A DNA stretch of 64,000 nucleotides from Desulfosporosinus fructosivorans (GTDB lineage: Bacteria > Bacillota > Desulfitobacteriia > Desulfitobacteriales > Desulfitobacteriaceae): positions 62,001 through 126,000 of the forward strand of contig NZ_SPQQ01000009.1 of assembly GCF_004766045.1 (NCBI RefSeq), given 5' to 3'. Below, piece by piece: positions 26,200 to 34,912 of the stretch. Each line of letters opens with the position of its first letter. Within the stretch, counting starts at the first letter, position 1. The notes beneath the pieces are model-generated. The model had not been told where the DNA came from, searched no databases, and saw nothing but the letters and a program-made list of their open reading frames with translations. The position numbers and the translations under genes were made by a program.

Positions 26200-28650
26200 T
26201 TAGTGAGAATTAATACCCTTATTAACGGTACGGTATCGGATTTTCCATATCCAATCCGCATATTCCCTGATTGTCCTATCACTTGAAAATCGTCCTGATG
26301 TGGCAATATTGACCAAGGAAATCCGATTCCATTCTTTTTTATTCCTGTAAAGTGTTTGAAGCTTGTCATGCATTTCCAGATATGAATGAAAATCTTTTAA
26401 GATGAAAAATTCGTCGTTATAAATCATCAGAGAATCGAACAAAACTCTGAATTCCTCTCCCATATTATCGAAGAATCCACAGTTTAACTGATCGACACAC
26501 GTTCGAATATCGGAGTTGACGTGGTATTCGTCCCATGACTTATACCCGCCATTTCGAGTGTAGTCCAAAACCTTTTCGGCAGTGAGTCCAAAGATAAAGA
26601 TATTATCCTCACCCACCGCCTCCTTAATTTCTACGTTGGCTCCATCCAAGGTTCCTAAGGTCAGCGCACCATTCATCATAAATTTCATATTTCCGGTCCC
26701 AGAAGCCTCTTTGCTGGCGCTAGATATCTGTTCACTGATGTCTGCCGCTGGATAGATCAATTCTCCTTGAGAAACATTAAAATTTTCTATAAATACGACT
26801 TTTAGTTTTTGATTAACTCTAGGATCATGCTCTATTTTCTGACTTAGTGCGTGAATCAGCTTAATCACTATTTTTGCATAATGATAGTTAGGTGCCGCTT
26901 TTCCACCGAAGATGAAGGTATGTGAACCTGTCAACGATTCCGGGTCGTTCATTGCCTCATTATATAAATGCATAATCTTCAGTACATTGAGCAATTGCCT
27001 TTTATAGGCATGGATTCTCTTCACTTGAACATCAAAGATTGACTGAGGGTCGATGAGAAGCCCTTGTTTGTGCTTGACCACCTCCGCAAAACGGCATTTG
27101 TTCTCGTACTTCACGTATGCGAGCTGTTCTAAAAAACTGTGATCATCCTTATATACCAAAAGTTTTTTAAGTTCTCCCGCTTCTTCCTTCCAGTAGGGTC
27201 CTATCGCCTCAGTAATTAAGTGAGACAGTTTAGGATTTGCGGCTAATAGAAATCTCCTGTGATTAACCCCATTTGTCTTATTGTTAAATTTATAACCAAA
27301 AACCCGATAATAATCTTTAAAAACCTCATTTTTAAGAATTTTAGTGTGTAATTGGGCAACCCCATTCACCGATGAGCTTCCGATAATCGCCAAATGGGCC
27401 ATCCATATATACCCATCTTTAAAAATCTGAGTATTTCTAATCACCTCATCTTCATCCATAAATCGTGCAATTAAATCCTCCTTGAATCTTCGATCTATCT
27501 CCTCTATAATCTGTAAAATTCTAGGCAGGAGACTTTTGATGAGGTCAATCGACCATTTTTCCATGGCTTCAGGCATGATGGTATGATTGGTAAAGGATAC
27601 GGTGTTAACGGTTATATTCCAAGCCTCATCCCATCCCATTTCTTCTTCATCCATTAAGATACGCATCAGTTCAGGGATACACAGAACGGGATGAGTGTCA
27701 TTTATATGAACTGATACTCGTCGCGAGAAGTTATGCAGCGAACCTGAACCATTCCTTTTTTTATAACTCCTCACAATCGACCCTAACCCAGCGGCAACAA
27801 AAAAGTATTCTTGCTTAAGTCTTAACTCCCTTCCGGCAGGACTACTATCGTCAGGGTAAAGAATATAGGAAATAGACTCAACCTCTGACTTATTACTTAT
27901 TGATTGCTTATACTCCCCTCGATTAAAGCAAGCTAAATCCAGATCGCCACAGATCGTTTCTGCACTCCATAACCTTAAGTTGTTAATATACAATGGATTA
28001 TCATAGCTCATAATGGGGACATCATATGGTACAGCTAGCACCGATTCATAGTTCTCGTGTAGAAAGGATATCTTCCCTTCATTTAGCTCAGTTCTCACAG
28101 TTCCTTTGAATTTTATAACAACAGCCTTATCAGGTTTACGCATCTCCCATGGATAACCATTTTTAAGCCAATTATCCGCGACTTCAACCTGATTGCCACC
28201 CATAATTTTTTGTTCAAATAACCCGTACTTATAGCGAATTCCATTACCATGCCCTTCTATTCCTAAGAATGCCATGGAATCTAGGAAACACGCTGCCAAT
28301 CTTCCTAACCCCCCATTGCCCAATCCAGGATCTACTTCTTGTTCCAAAAGATCGTCTAGATTAATGTTCAACTCTAACAAGCCTTCTCTGATAAATTCTT
28401 CAAGTTTGAAGTTAACCAAATAATTATGGAGTAGTTTACCTATTAGGAACTCCATCGAAAAATAATACACCTGTTTTCCCTGGGACATAGATTTTTTGTT
28501 AGTGCTTCGGTGATGACTCATTTTTTCTTTTAACAGTGCGACTAGGGCAACAAATTTATCCCATTGTGTTGCTTCATCGACTGTAGTTCCATCCCCTTCA
28601 ATCACCTTCGATAAATAGGCCTGCTTAAAGCTCTCTTTATCAGTAAACAT
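26200..28650 (-). CDS. glgP: glycogen phosphorylase GlgP, second copy
   Basis: An 816-residue paralogue of the GlgP at 20182 beginning MFTDKESFKQAYLSKVIEGD, with the PLP motif EASGTGNMKFMMNGALTLGT and VQVKRIHAYKRQLLN intact, so it is probably active. A GGAGGAACAAACTGT ribosome region precedes the ATG. It leads glg operon 2. Having two phosphorylases with two GlgCD pairs but one synthase suggests differential regulation rather than simple dosage, which is inference. Confidence 0.95.
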   Translation of the reverse strand: MFTDKESFKQAYLSKVIEGDGTTVDEATQWDKFVALVALLKEKMSHHRSTNKKSMSQGKQVYYFSMEFLIGKLLHNYLVNFKLEEFIREGLLELNINLDDLLEQEVDPGLGNGGLGRLAACFLDSMAFLGIEGHGNGIRYKYGLFEQKIMGGNQVEVADNWLKNGYPWEMRKPDKAVVIKFKGTVRTELNEGKISFLHENYESVLAVPYDVPIMSYDNPLYINNLRLWSAETICGDLDLACFNRGEYKQSISNKSEVESISYILYPDDSSPAGRELRLKQEYFFVAAGLGSIVRSYKKRNGSGSLHNFSRRVSVHINDTHPVLCIPELMRILMDEEEMGWDEAWNITVNTVSFTNHTIMPEAMEKWSIDLIKSLLPRILQIIEEIDRRFKEDLIARFMDEDEVIRNTQIFKDGYIWMAHLAIIGSSSVNGVAQLHTKILKNEVFKDYYRVFGYKFNNKTNGVNHRRFLLAANPKLSHLITEAIGPYWKEEAGELKKLLVYKDDHSFLEQLAYVKYENKCRFAEVVKHKQGLLIDPQSIFDVQVKRIHAYKRQLLNVLKIMHLYNEAMNDPESLTGSHTFIFGGKAAPNYHYAKIVIKLIHALSQKIEHDPRVNQKLKVVFIENFNVSQGELIYPAADISEQISSASKEASGTGNMKFMMNGALTLGTLDGANVEIKEAVGEDNIFIFGLTAEKVLDYTRNGGYKSWDEYHVNSDIRTCVDQLNCGFFDNMGEEFRVLFDSLMIYNDEFFILKDFHSYLEMHDKLQTLYRNKKEWNRISLVNIATSGRFSSDRTIREYADWIWKIRYRTVNKGINSH

Positions 28651-28732
28651 ACAGTTTGTTCCTCCAATACTTTAACTATTCAATAATGGTTTTAATATTA
28701 CAGTTGACAAGGGGGGCAAATTGAGTCAAAAG

Positions 28733-28766
28733 GTAACACTCCCACTTGTAGAAGTGGGAATCTCAC
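28733..28766 (-). repeat. dispersed palindromic repeat, copy 4 (hairpin module only)
   Basis: CCCACTT-GTAG-AAGTGGG hairpin flanked by ACT and ATCTCAC. On the minus strand it reads GTGAGATTCCCACTTC ... AAGTGGGAGTG, the left module of the family. The surrounding gap 28651-28963 has no other feature that I recognise, though it must hold promoters for the divergent glgP2 and PspC genes. Confidence 0.7.
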
Positions 28767-28963
28767 TGAATTAAGTATTCTCTCAAGCAACAGTTTATAC
28801 CTTCATTTATTTTCTATATATGTAATTATTTTACTGTTATTATTATTTCATCAATTGTAACATCTGCAACACTTCATGCGTATTAAGGGTGTAGAGATCT
28901 ACTAAACAGCTGATAGAGTTTGTGAACTTATTGGCTATAGTAAATAGAAAGGGATGAAGAAAT

Positions 28964-29155
28964 ATGTCGAAACGCTTGTATCGATCTAGCTTGGATAAAC
29001 AGCTTGGTGGAGTTTGTGGAGGGATCGCCAAATATTTTGAACTTGACCCTAGTCTAGTCCGGATAGGGGCTATTCTTCTACTCTTCGTTGCAGGTACCGG
29101 ATTTTTAGCGTATCTTGTCGCCTGGCTCGTCATCCCCTTAGATGCTGATCATTAA
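28964..29155 (+). CDS. PspC domain membrane protein (63 aa)
   Basis: A 63-residue PspC-domain protein: the N-terminal KRLYRSSLDKQLGGVCGGIA with KYFELDPSLVRI is the diagnostic segment, followed by one hydrophobic helix (IGAILLLFVAGTGFLAYLVA) and VIPLD. Minimal PspC proteins are common in Firmicutes; a role in membrane stress is known for enteric PspC, but no psp partners lie here. GAAAGGGATGAAGAA precedes the ATG. Followed by a bidirectional terminator. Confidence 0.9.
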   Translation: MSKRLYRSSLDKQLGGVCGGIAKYFELDPSLVRIGAILLLFVAGTGFLAYLVAWLVIPLDADH

Positions 29156-29192
29156 TTCTTTCCTTTTGTGTATTCGGGTAGATACATAAAAC

Positions 29193-29237
29193 AGCCCCTA
29201 AGTCAGATTAAAGTCTGTCAAAGGGGCTTGCTTTTTA
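29193..29237. terminator. bidirectional terminator between pspC-like gene and Fe-S reductase
   Basis: AGCCCCT (29193-29199) pairs with AGGGGCT (29222-29228), with further pairing inside. T tracts on both sides: GCTTTTTAT on plus, GTTTTATG on minus. The genes converge here. Confidence 0.75.
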
Positions 29238-29256
29238 TATCAGTTATTGTCTTGAA

Positions 29257-31236
29257 TTATAGTGTCTTATAAACAATTTCTGCAATATCTAGGCTACTTA
29301 TACCGGAGTTCATATTACTCTCAGCTTCGGTCAGCGTTGTTAAACAGAGCGGACATGCGGTGGTCAGAATAGCAGTCTTAGTTTTCAGAGCTTTTTTGAC
29401 GAGCAAGTTATTAATTGAATGCTCTTTGAGCTCTTCCATCCATATCCGGCCTCCACCAGCCCCGCAACAAAAGGCTCTAGATCGATTATTTTTCATCTCT
29501 ATCAGTTCGAGCCCTGGAATTGAGGTTAAAACATCTCTCGGGGCACTATAAATAGAGTTATATCTTCCCAAATAACACGGATCATGATAGGTGACTTTGA
29601 GACTATTGGTCCCCTTTGGTACAATTTTACCTAATTTGATCAGTTCTAGGATAAACTCAGAATGGTGAAGTAAACGATAATGTCCTCCGAACTGTGGGTA
29701 GTCATTTTTAAGTGTATTGTAACAATGGGGACAATCCGTCACGATGGTCTTGAATTTATACTTGTTTAAATTTGAAATATTTTCATGAGCCAATTGTTGA
29801 AAGAGCTTTTCATTTCCTAGACGCCTTACAGAATCTCCACAACACTTTTCTTCATCTCCCAATACGGCATAATCAACACCTGCTTTTTCGAATAATTCAA
29901 ACATTACCTGGGAGACCTTCTTATTTCTAGCTTCATAAGAACCGTAACACCCAACCCAATATAAGATATCCGTTTGCTTCTTTTCACTTAAGAGAGGAAT
30001 CTCCAACCCTTCTGCCAAATAATACTTGCTATCTATATGTCCCCAAGGATTACCCATTTCTGAGATATTTTCAAATACCTTCTGCACCTCGGGAGGATAG
30101 CCTGAATTCTCTACGATCAGGCTTCTTCTCATGTCTACGATTCTCTTGATATGTTCTATATTAATTGGGCATTTATCTTCGCAAAGTCCACACGTAGTAC
30201 ACGACCATAGCGTCTCTTTGGATATTACACTATCAATTATTGAATGGTTGAAGGTCTTACCAGTACGTCTAAAAAAAGAATTCTTCATGATTGAATGCCT
30301 TTTCAAATCACGAATTACAACTCGAGGGGATAATGGAGCACCACTGATATACGGTGGACAGCCTTTTTGACATCTGCCACAGGAGATGCAGGCATCTAAT
30401 TCAAGAAGCTGTTTCTGCGTAAAATCCTCAAGTCGAGCAGCGCCTATGTTCACGACCTCTTTTGATATTTCACTGACAGGGCTCAATCCTCCGATAGGTA
30501 ATGAAGATTTCAAAAAGATGTTTAGCGCTGAAGCAAACATATGAAATAATTTCGAGTACGGGATATAGGCAATAAAGCCAAAGACCAACAACATATGAAA
30601 ATACCATAGAAATGTATGAATTGTACGTGCTGTACGCACCGATAAATTAAATGTTTGAGTGAGCGAAGAAAATAACAAACCGACAGGTGCGTACCATGCC
30701 CAGGGATCATTGGTAGCGTACATCCTTAAGCCCTCTAAAACAAAACCAGTTAATAGTATTATAAAAATGAGAATAAGTAAAAAAGCATCATCGAAGGTGT
30801 ACTCTTCATGGTCTGGTTTATCAATATATCGTTTATAGGCAGCCATTACGATTCCTACCATGGCCAATAAACCAAATAGATCCATCAACAAGCTTAGAAT
30901 TAAATATTTTTTTCCATAGAATAACGGAATTCCAAAATGATCTTGAATGGCAATAACTAAGGTTCCTATTGTTAACATAACAAATCCATAAAAAATACCT
31001 AAATGCATAAATCTGCGAAAGCTTCCTTTGAAAATATCTTTATCATGTGTTATTAGATCTGAAAAGAATGTTTTAAATCGCATTCCCAGATCATCATATT
31101 CGATGGGTCGACCTTGTAGCCAGCTCCCGATCTTATTACTACAGCCCACAATAAAAACGACTAAGGCTATTAAGGCGAAAACATACATTAAGCTTTTGCC
31201 ATCGGTATTCCAGTACAGTTGCCTAGTTGCTTCCAT
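29257..31236 (-). CDS. membrane-bound Fe-S oxidoreductase, HdrD/GlpC-like with NarI-like membrane domain
   Basis: About 659 residues. The N-terminal third is membrane domain with five or six hydrophobic helices and His residues, resembling the cytochrome b (NarI/HdrE) type. Then come two 4Fe-4S motifs (CISCGRCQKGCP and CTTCGLCEDKCP) and two Cys-Cys-Gly domains (KCCGDSVRRLGN; HDPCYLGRYNS with AFCCGAGGGRIWMEE). This layout is that of fused HdrDE-like enzymes moving electrons between quinone and a soluble donor (EtfAB in some clusters). No partner is adjacent. The frame opens at 31293, but the ATG at 31236 (MEATRQLYWNTDG) follows AAGGGAGGTTT and is preferred. Confidence 0.85.
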   Translation of the reverse strand: MEATRQLYWNTDGKSLMYVFALIALVVFIVGCSNKIGSWLQGRPIEYDDLGMRFKTFFSDLITHDKDIFKGSFRRFMHLGIFYGFVMLTIGTLVIAIQDHFGIPLFYGKKYLILSLLMDLFGLLAMVGIVMAAYKRYIDKPDHEEYTFDDAFLLILIFIILLTGFVLEGLRMYATNDPWAWYAPVGLLFSSLTQTFNLSVRTARTIHTFLWYFHMLLVFGFIAYIPYSKLFHMFASALNIFLKSSLPIGGLSPVSEISKEVVNIGAARLEDFTQKQLLELDACISCGRCQKGCPPYISGAPLSPRVVIRDLKRHSIMKNSFFRRTGKTFNHSIIDSVISKETLWSCTTCGLCEDKCPINIEHIKRIVDMRRSLIVENSGYPPEVQKVFENISEMGNPWGHIDSKYYLAEGLEIPLLSEKKQTDILYWVGCYGSYEARNKKVSQVMFELFEKAGVDYAVLGDEEKCCGDSVRRLGNEKLFQQLAHENISNLNKYKFKTIVTDCPHCYNTLKNDYPQFGGHYRLLHHSEFILELIKLGKIVPKGTNSLKVTYHDPCYLGRYNSIYSAPRDVLTSIPGLELIEMKNNRSRAFCCGAGGGRIWMEELKEHSINNLLVKKALKTKTAILTTACPLCLTTLTEAESNMNSGISSLDIAEIVYKTL

Positions 31237-31362
31237 TAGATAAACCTCCCTTATATTAACCATAAGGTATTGACAGTTTCGTATCTGACTCATCTACGCT
31301 CCTGAATTATAGCATAGGAATTCAAAAGATTCCTACTAAGCTCAAAACGAACTAATACCCAA

Positions 31363-31420
31363 AATAGTAGAAAGAATAAGCGCCTTCAGAATGCTGAGGG
31401 CGCTTATTCTTTCTACTATT
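31363..31420. terminator. long terminator hairpin overlapping a microprotein stop
   Basis: AATAGTAGAAAGAATAAGCGCC pairs over about 20 bp with its complement ending at 31420, with a loop of about 14 nt that can pair further (TTCAG/CTGAG). It includes the TAG stop of the minus-strand gene at 31416. Confidence 0.75.
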
Positions 31421-31562
31421 TTATCATATTTTTGTGAGTCGCACAGGACTCAGGGGGAGATACAGCACTCTTCATTTTACAATCTTCGCAGATATTTAAA
31501 CCATGGTCCTCATATAAATCCTCACTCGGAATTTCTAACATACACTTCGCACAGATTGCCAT
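31416..31562 (-). CDS. zinc-ribbon microprotein A (48 aa)
   Basis: Too short for most gene finders. ATG at 31562 follows AAAGGAGATTG. The product has CAKC at residues 4-7 and CEDC at 25-28, a four-cysteine zinc ribbon, with SEDLYEDHGLNICEDCKMKS between and around them and a fifth Cys at 40 in a PPESC tail. The protein at 34160 shares the EDLYEDxGLxICxDCKxKS core and the P-x-x-x-C tail, so the two are paralogues. Function unknown; such ribbons often bind nucleic acid or other proteins. Confidence 0.8.
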   Translation of the reverse strand: MAICAKCMLEIPSEDLYEDHGLNICEDCKMKSAVSPPESCATHKNMIK

Positions 31563-31797
31563 CTTAATTCAATCTCCTTTTAAAGATTATTGTATAATTG
31601 ATTCCTTAATATAACTCGAAATTGCTTGATTTATACTGTTAATAAACCCATAACCTAAAAATTACACATAGACAATCCTTGATAGTACATAGTTGTTTTG
31701 TTATACTTATGCAGGGTTGTTGTAAAATAACGTTATATTGTGTCCTATATTAACATATTTTATAAGCTCATTAATTAAGAAGGAGAAAGAAAATTTT

Positions 31798-32760
31798 ATG
31801 AAGAAAAAGAGTTCTATTAAAATAAAGATGGTTCTAGCCTTTATTGGCTATAACATCATTTTCGCCTCAATTCTTGCTCCCTTTGTTGTATTCTGGGGAC
31901 CCTTCGAGTCCCTCAAAATAATGGCGGTTGGCTCGATTGAGACATCACGACATCCTCAGGTGGTGCGGGCTTTTCTGTCCGAATCGGAAATAGCTCGGGT
32001 TATGAACCTCAATGCAAATCAAGAAATAAGTGCCTCACAAATAGTCAGCACCAAATCAATTTCAGATACAAGTTCGGGGATCACTATTGAAGATATCAAA
32101 GGCGCAAGCTTTAAGGGTAAAGTCATGCTGATTAAGGATCCCAAACGAGTTAAATTAGCGGTTACCAAAGAAATTGGTGTCACGGGAGAACGTGTCAGCG
32201 ACCTTGTCAAGGATATGGGAGCCATTGCTGGAATAAATGCTGGCGGCTTCTATGATCCGAACGGTAAAGGAAACGGAGCGTTTCCAGACGGCTTAACCAT
32301 GCATGACGGAAAAATAGTCCACAACAACATCGGAGAAAAGGCTGTTAACATTGTCGGGTTTGATGACAAAGGCAAGTTAGTGCTCGGTAATATGACCGCC
32401 AAACAATTAGTTGAGAAAAACATGCGGGAAGCTGTTACGTTTGAACCTAATCTTATTGTGGATGGTAAACCGATGATTAAAGGAGATGGCGGTTGGGGAA
32501 TTGCCCCCAGAACTGGCATAGGACAAAAGGCAGATGGAACCGTTATTTTTGTAGTCATTGATGGTCGACAACCCACGTGGAGTATTGGCGCGAATTTACG
32601 AGACCTTATGAATGTCTTTGAAGACTACGGTGCAGTGAACGCCATCAATCTCGATGGAGGTTCATCCTCTGAACTCGTTTATAACGGCAAAGTCATGAAT
32701 AAGCTTTGGAATATTTTCGGCGAACGTTATATTCCTACAGCCTTCGTTGTTACACCTTGA
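31798..32760 (+). CDS. phosphodiester glycosidase (NAGPA) family exported protein
   Basis: A 320-residue protein with an N-terminal membrane anchor or signal (FIGYNIIFASILAPFVVFWG). The catalytic-type domain covers about 95-318: AGINAGGFYDPNGKGNGAFP, APRTGIGQKADGTVIFVVID and the C-terminal NLDGGSSSELVYNG, the hallmark of the NAGPA/DUF2233 fold. Members hydrolyse sugar phosphodiesters in the cell envelope. The frame opens at 31738; ATG 31798 has AAGAAGGAG upstream and starts right before the signal, so I take it. The 235 nt upstream contain its unassigned promoter. Confidence 0.88.
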   Translation: MKKKSSIKIKMVLAFIGYNIIFASILAPFVVFWGPFESLKIMAVGSIETSRHPQVVRAFLSESEIARVMNLNANQEISASQIVSTKSISDTSSGITIEDIKGASFKGKVMLIKDPKRVKLAVTKEIGVTGERVSDLVKDMGAIAGINAGGFYDPNGKGNGAFPDGLTMHDGKIVHNNIGEKAVNIVGFDDKGKLVLGNMTAKQLVEKNMREAVTFEPNLIVDGKPMIKGDGGWGIAPRTGIGQKADGTVIFVVIDGRQPTWSIGANLRDLMNVFEDYGAVNAINLDGGSSSELVYNGKVMNKLWNIFGERYIPTAFVVTP

Positions 32761-32792
32761 AAAACAATGCACGAAAAAAGGAGCAATCACGC

Positions 32793-34031
32793 ATGAGGAA
32801 ACTGCGTATTATATTAGTATGGACATTAGTGTCACTGTTCTTGCAAGGTGGAGCTTACACCTACTTGGACAATAAAGTTCATGCTGTTATGACACCAATA
32901 GCAAGTAAACCGATCACGCTTGAACTTAATGCAACTATCCCTGGTTCTAACCTTGAAAATATTCAAATATCCTACGCCAAAGATTATTTAGCCTATACGC
33001 AGAATGGAACCCTCAAAATTTTTAACCTTGTCAATGGAAAGCAAGTTTTTGAAAAGAAATCCCCCTCTACTACTGATAAAACCTTGGGCGTGCTTACGTA
33101 CCAATGGTTGCCTGACCGAAGCACATTACTTTATTTTTATGCTAAGAAAAATCCAAATGAAGTCACAACGGTTACTATATACCCTAAAGCGAACGTCCAG
33201 ACCCCCCCCAAGAATACGACTCCTGAAAAAACGGAAGACCCCAACCAAAAAATTGATCCGGACGTTCCTAAAGTGATTCAACCACAACCATATACCGAAA
33301 AGCGTTATGGAAATCCGCAACTTACCGAATTGTATACACTTGAACTACCTGATAGTGATGATAATACCCCACCTGAAGATCGTTTCAATCAAACGATTGA
33401 TCAAATACCGAAAGGTGGTAAAATTGAAAACTTAGCTTTTTCAACATCTTCTAATTTGATCTATCTCACCGTGAAAACTGGATCCTCTCAACAAATAATG
33501 GAAATAGATGTTATGAAAAATGTTCGTACCCTGAATAAATCCGGAGAGGTTATCTCTAATATGGCTGCCTCAGATCGGTATGGGACACTTTATGTTGACA
33601 GTAAAATTGGCAATACCCAGCAAATTATAGCCTTGAATAGTACTAAGCGTTGGGTCATCTCTAAAAAATCAACCGACAGGATTATCGGAGTCAGAGATGG
33701 AAAAGTCTATATTGGGGAAGTCCTAAACAATGAACTCGTAAAGATTAAAACCACGTCAGACCGTTCAGAGTTAACTGATAATCCTTCTCTAAAAACTGAA
33801 TGGGAAGGCAAAATTCCATTTAAGGATGTTCGCATGCTCATCGGTTCAGAAGGACAAGTAATTGTTTATGATCATCAAATTGCTTATGTCATCAAAGACG
33901 CCAAAATAACAGAGATTAAACTCGATGAATTGGAAAATTATATCTCGATTGATGGTGCAGAGCTCATTCAACTAGATAAGCAGGAAACCTCAACCGGTGT
34001 GAAATTACAACCACTCATGTCCAAAGAATAA
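32793..34031 (+). CDS. exported protein of unknown function, possible beta-propeller
   Basis: A 412-residue protein with a signal-like N-terminus (MRKLRIILVWTLVSLFLQGG). The body has repeating beta-type segments (ISYAKDYLAYTQNGTLKIFN, GVLTYQWLPDRSTLLYFYAK, ENLAFSTSSNLIYLTVKTGS) like WD40/TolB propellers, with a Pro/Thr-rich low-complexity stretch around 145-180. I do not recognise a named family. The open frame begins at 32706, but ATG 32793 follows AAAAAAGGAGCAATCACGC. It lies 32 nt after the phosphodiester glycosidase gene and is probably cotranscribed and acts with it in the envelope. Confidence 0.75.
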   Translation: MRKLRIILVWTLVSLFLQGGAYTYLDNKVHAVMTPIASKPITLELNATIPGSNLENIQISYAKDYLAYTQNGTLKIFNLVNGKQVFEKKSPSTTDKTLGVLTYQWLPDRSTLLYFYAKKNPNEVTTVTIYPKANVQTPPKNTTPEKTEDPNQKIDPDVPKVIQPQPYTEKRYGNPQLTELYTLELPDSDDNTPPEDRFNQTIDQIPKGGKIENLAFSTSSNLIYLTVKTGSSQQIMEIDVMKNVRTLNKSGEVISNMAASDRYGTLYVDSKIGNTQQIIALNSTKRWVISKKSTDRIIGVRDGKVYIGEVLNNELVKIKTTSDRSELTDNPSLKTEWEGKIPFKDVRMLIGSEGQVIVYDHQIAYVIKDAKITEIKLDELENYISIDGAELIQLDKQETSTGVKLQPLMSKE

Positions 34032-34066
34032 TACCCTACTGGAGCGTCTTACCTTAAGCCTTAAAA

Positions 34067-34125
34067 AATATATTAAAGGGATAGGGATTCATAGCAACTA
34101 TGAATCCCTATCCCTTTAATATATT
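34067..34125. terminator. perfect 28-bp inverted repeat with 3-nt loop
   Basis: AATATATTAAAGGGATAGGG and on to 34094 pairs without mismatch with 34098-34125; the loop is CAA. It lies just after the 32793 gene, and the opposing microprotein gene ends at 34160, so it probably terminates both. The stem is far longer than a normal terminator needs. Confidence 0.75.
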
Positions 34126-34159
34126 AATCTAGACGAATTATGTCAGGGAAGACTACTTC

Positions 34160-34288
34160 TCACCCACAAGGCTGAGACGGAGATGAGGTACTCTTGATCT
34201 TACAATCATCGCATATTTGTAATCCTCGGTCTTCATACAAATCCTCTGCAGAAGTTACTTCAACCCCACATTTTTCACATTTAGCCAA
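34160..34288 (-). CDS. zinc-ribbon microprotein B (42 aa, TTG start)
   Basis: A paralogue of the 31416 gene. TTG at 34288 follows GGAGGAATCTCT. The product has CEKC at 4-7 and CDDC at 26-29, the shared core AEDLYEDRGLQICDDCKIKS, and ends PSQPCG. No ATG is available in frame, so TTG must serve. The two paralogues, both leftward, bracket the rightward glycosidase and exported-protein pair. Function unknown. Confidence 0.78.
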   Translation of the reverse strand: MAKCEKCGVEVTSAEDLYEDRGLQICDDCKIKSTSSPSQPCG

Positions 34289-34381
34289 AGAGATTCCTCC
34301 ATTCAAAAGTTATTTATACTAATTATAATATTATCACGGTATAAGATGAATTAATAGGTGTTCGTTCAATAATTCAGAAAA

Positions 34382-34750
34382 TTAATCCATCAGATTTACT
34401 GGCAGTGTTTCCCCTGCCAAGGTCTTCATTAGTTTTGCTTGAGTCACTTCTTGGTGTGAAGCATGCCACAAAACTTGTCGGTCGCGGACAAAAAGCACTT
34501 GCGGAGATTGATGTTTTACCCCTAATTCTTCCGTCACTTGGCTAGATACCGGACGAGATTCAATCACTTTGATCATGCATACTGACACCTCATCCGAACT
34601 TTCCTTGATAAAATTCTGTACCTCTTGCCAAGCACGGCTACTAATAGGACATGAAGTGCTATGTTTGAAAATTATGACCTGACGTCCGCAAGACTCATCC
34701 ATAATTTGTCCTAGCTCCTGAGAACAGGTAATTTCCTTGAATACCGCCAT
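34382..34750 (-). CDS. ytxJ: bacillithiol-system redox protein YtxJ
   Basis: A 122-residue thioredoxin-fold protein. IIFKHSTSCPISSRAWQEVQ carries the single active-site Cys of YtxJ (monothiol, C-P), followed by VIESRPVSSQVTEELGVKHQ, SPQVLFVRD and the WHASHQEVT tail. YtxJ is the monothiol bacilliredoxin-like protein of bacillithiol-using Firmicutes. The frame opens at 34867, but those 39 extra residues are a translation of a dispersed repeat; ATG 34750 has GGAGGTAGAAACG upstream and starts at homology (MAVFKEI). Confidence 0.85.
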   Translation of the reverse strand: MAVFKEITCSQELGQIMDESCGRQVIIFKHSTSCPISSRAWQEVQNFIKESSDEVSVCMIKVIESRPVSSQVTEELGVKHQSPQVLFVRDRQVLWHASHQEVTQAKLMKTLAGETLPVNLMD

Positions 34751-34773
34751 CGTTTCTACCTCCTTCTTCTCAT

Positions 34774-34884
34774 CCAACCGTGATACTCCCACTTCTCTAA
34801 ATGGGAGTGGCACCCTATACTCCACTTCTATAGGGCAGAGTCCCCAAATAGAAGTCCCGATGTTCAATTTTAGTTGAACGACCT
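34774..34884 (+). repeat. dispersed palindromic repeat, copy 5 (long form)
   Basis: The fullest copy: ATCCAACCGTGATACTCCCA, hairpin CTCCCACTT/AATGGGAG, a second stem region around CCACTTCTATAGGGCAGAG, and the right module CGATGTTCAATTTTAGTTGAAC with its own hairpin. Lies directly upstream of ytxJ. Confidence 0.75.
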
Positions 34885-34912
34885 GTAGTTATTATAACAA
34901 AAACACTCTTGT

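Noticed and set aside
28741..28758. Hairpin CCCACTT-GTAG-AAGTGGG read as a CRISPR or transposon-guide RNA remnant
   Set aside because: No spaced array and no tnpA/tnpB-like reading frame nearby. It fits the dispersed repeat family better.
32706..32792. Longer N-terminus of the exported protein
   Set aside because: These codons lie inside the phosphodiester glycosidase gene. ATG 32793 has a good ribosome site and begins a signal peptide.
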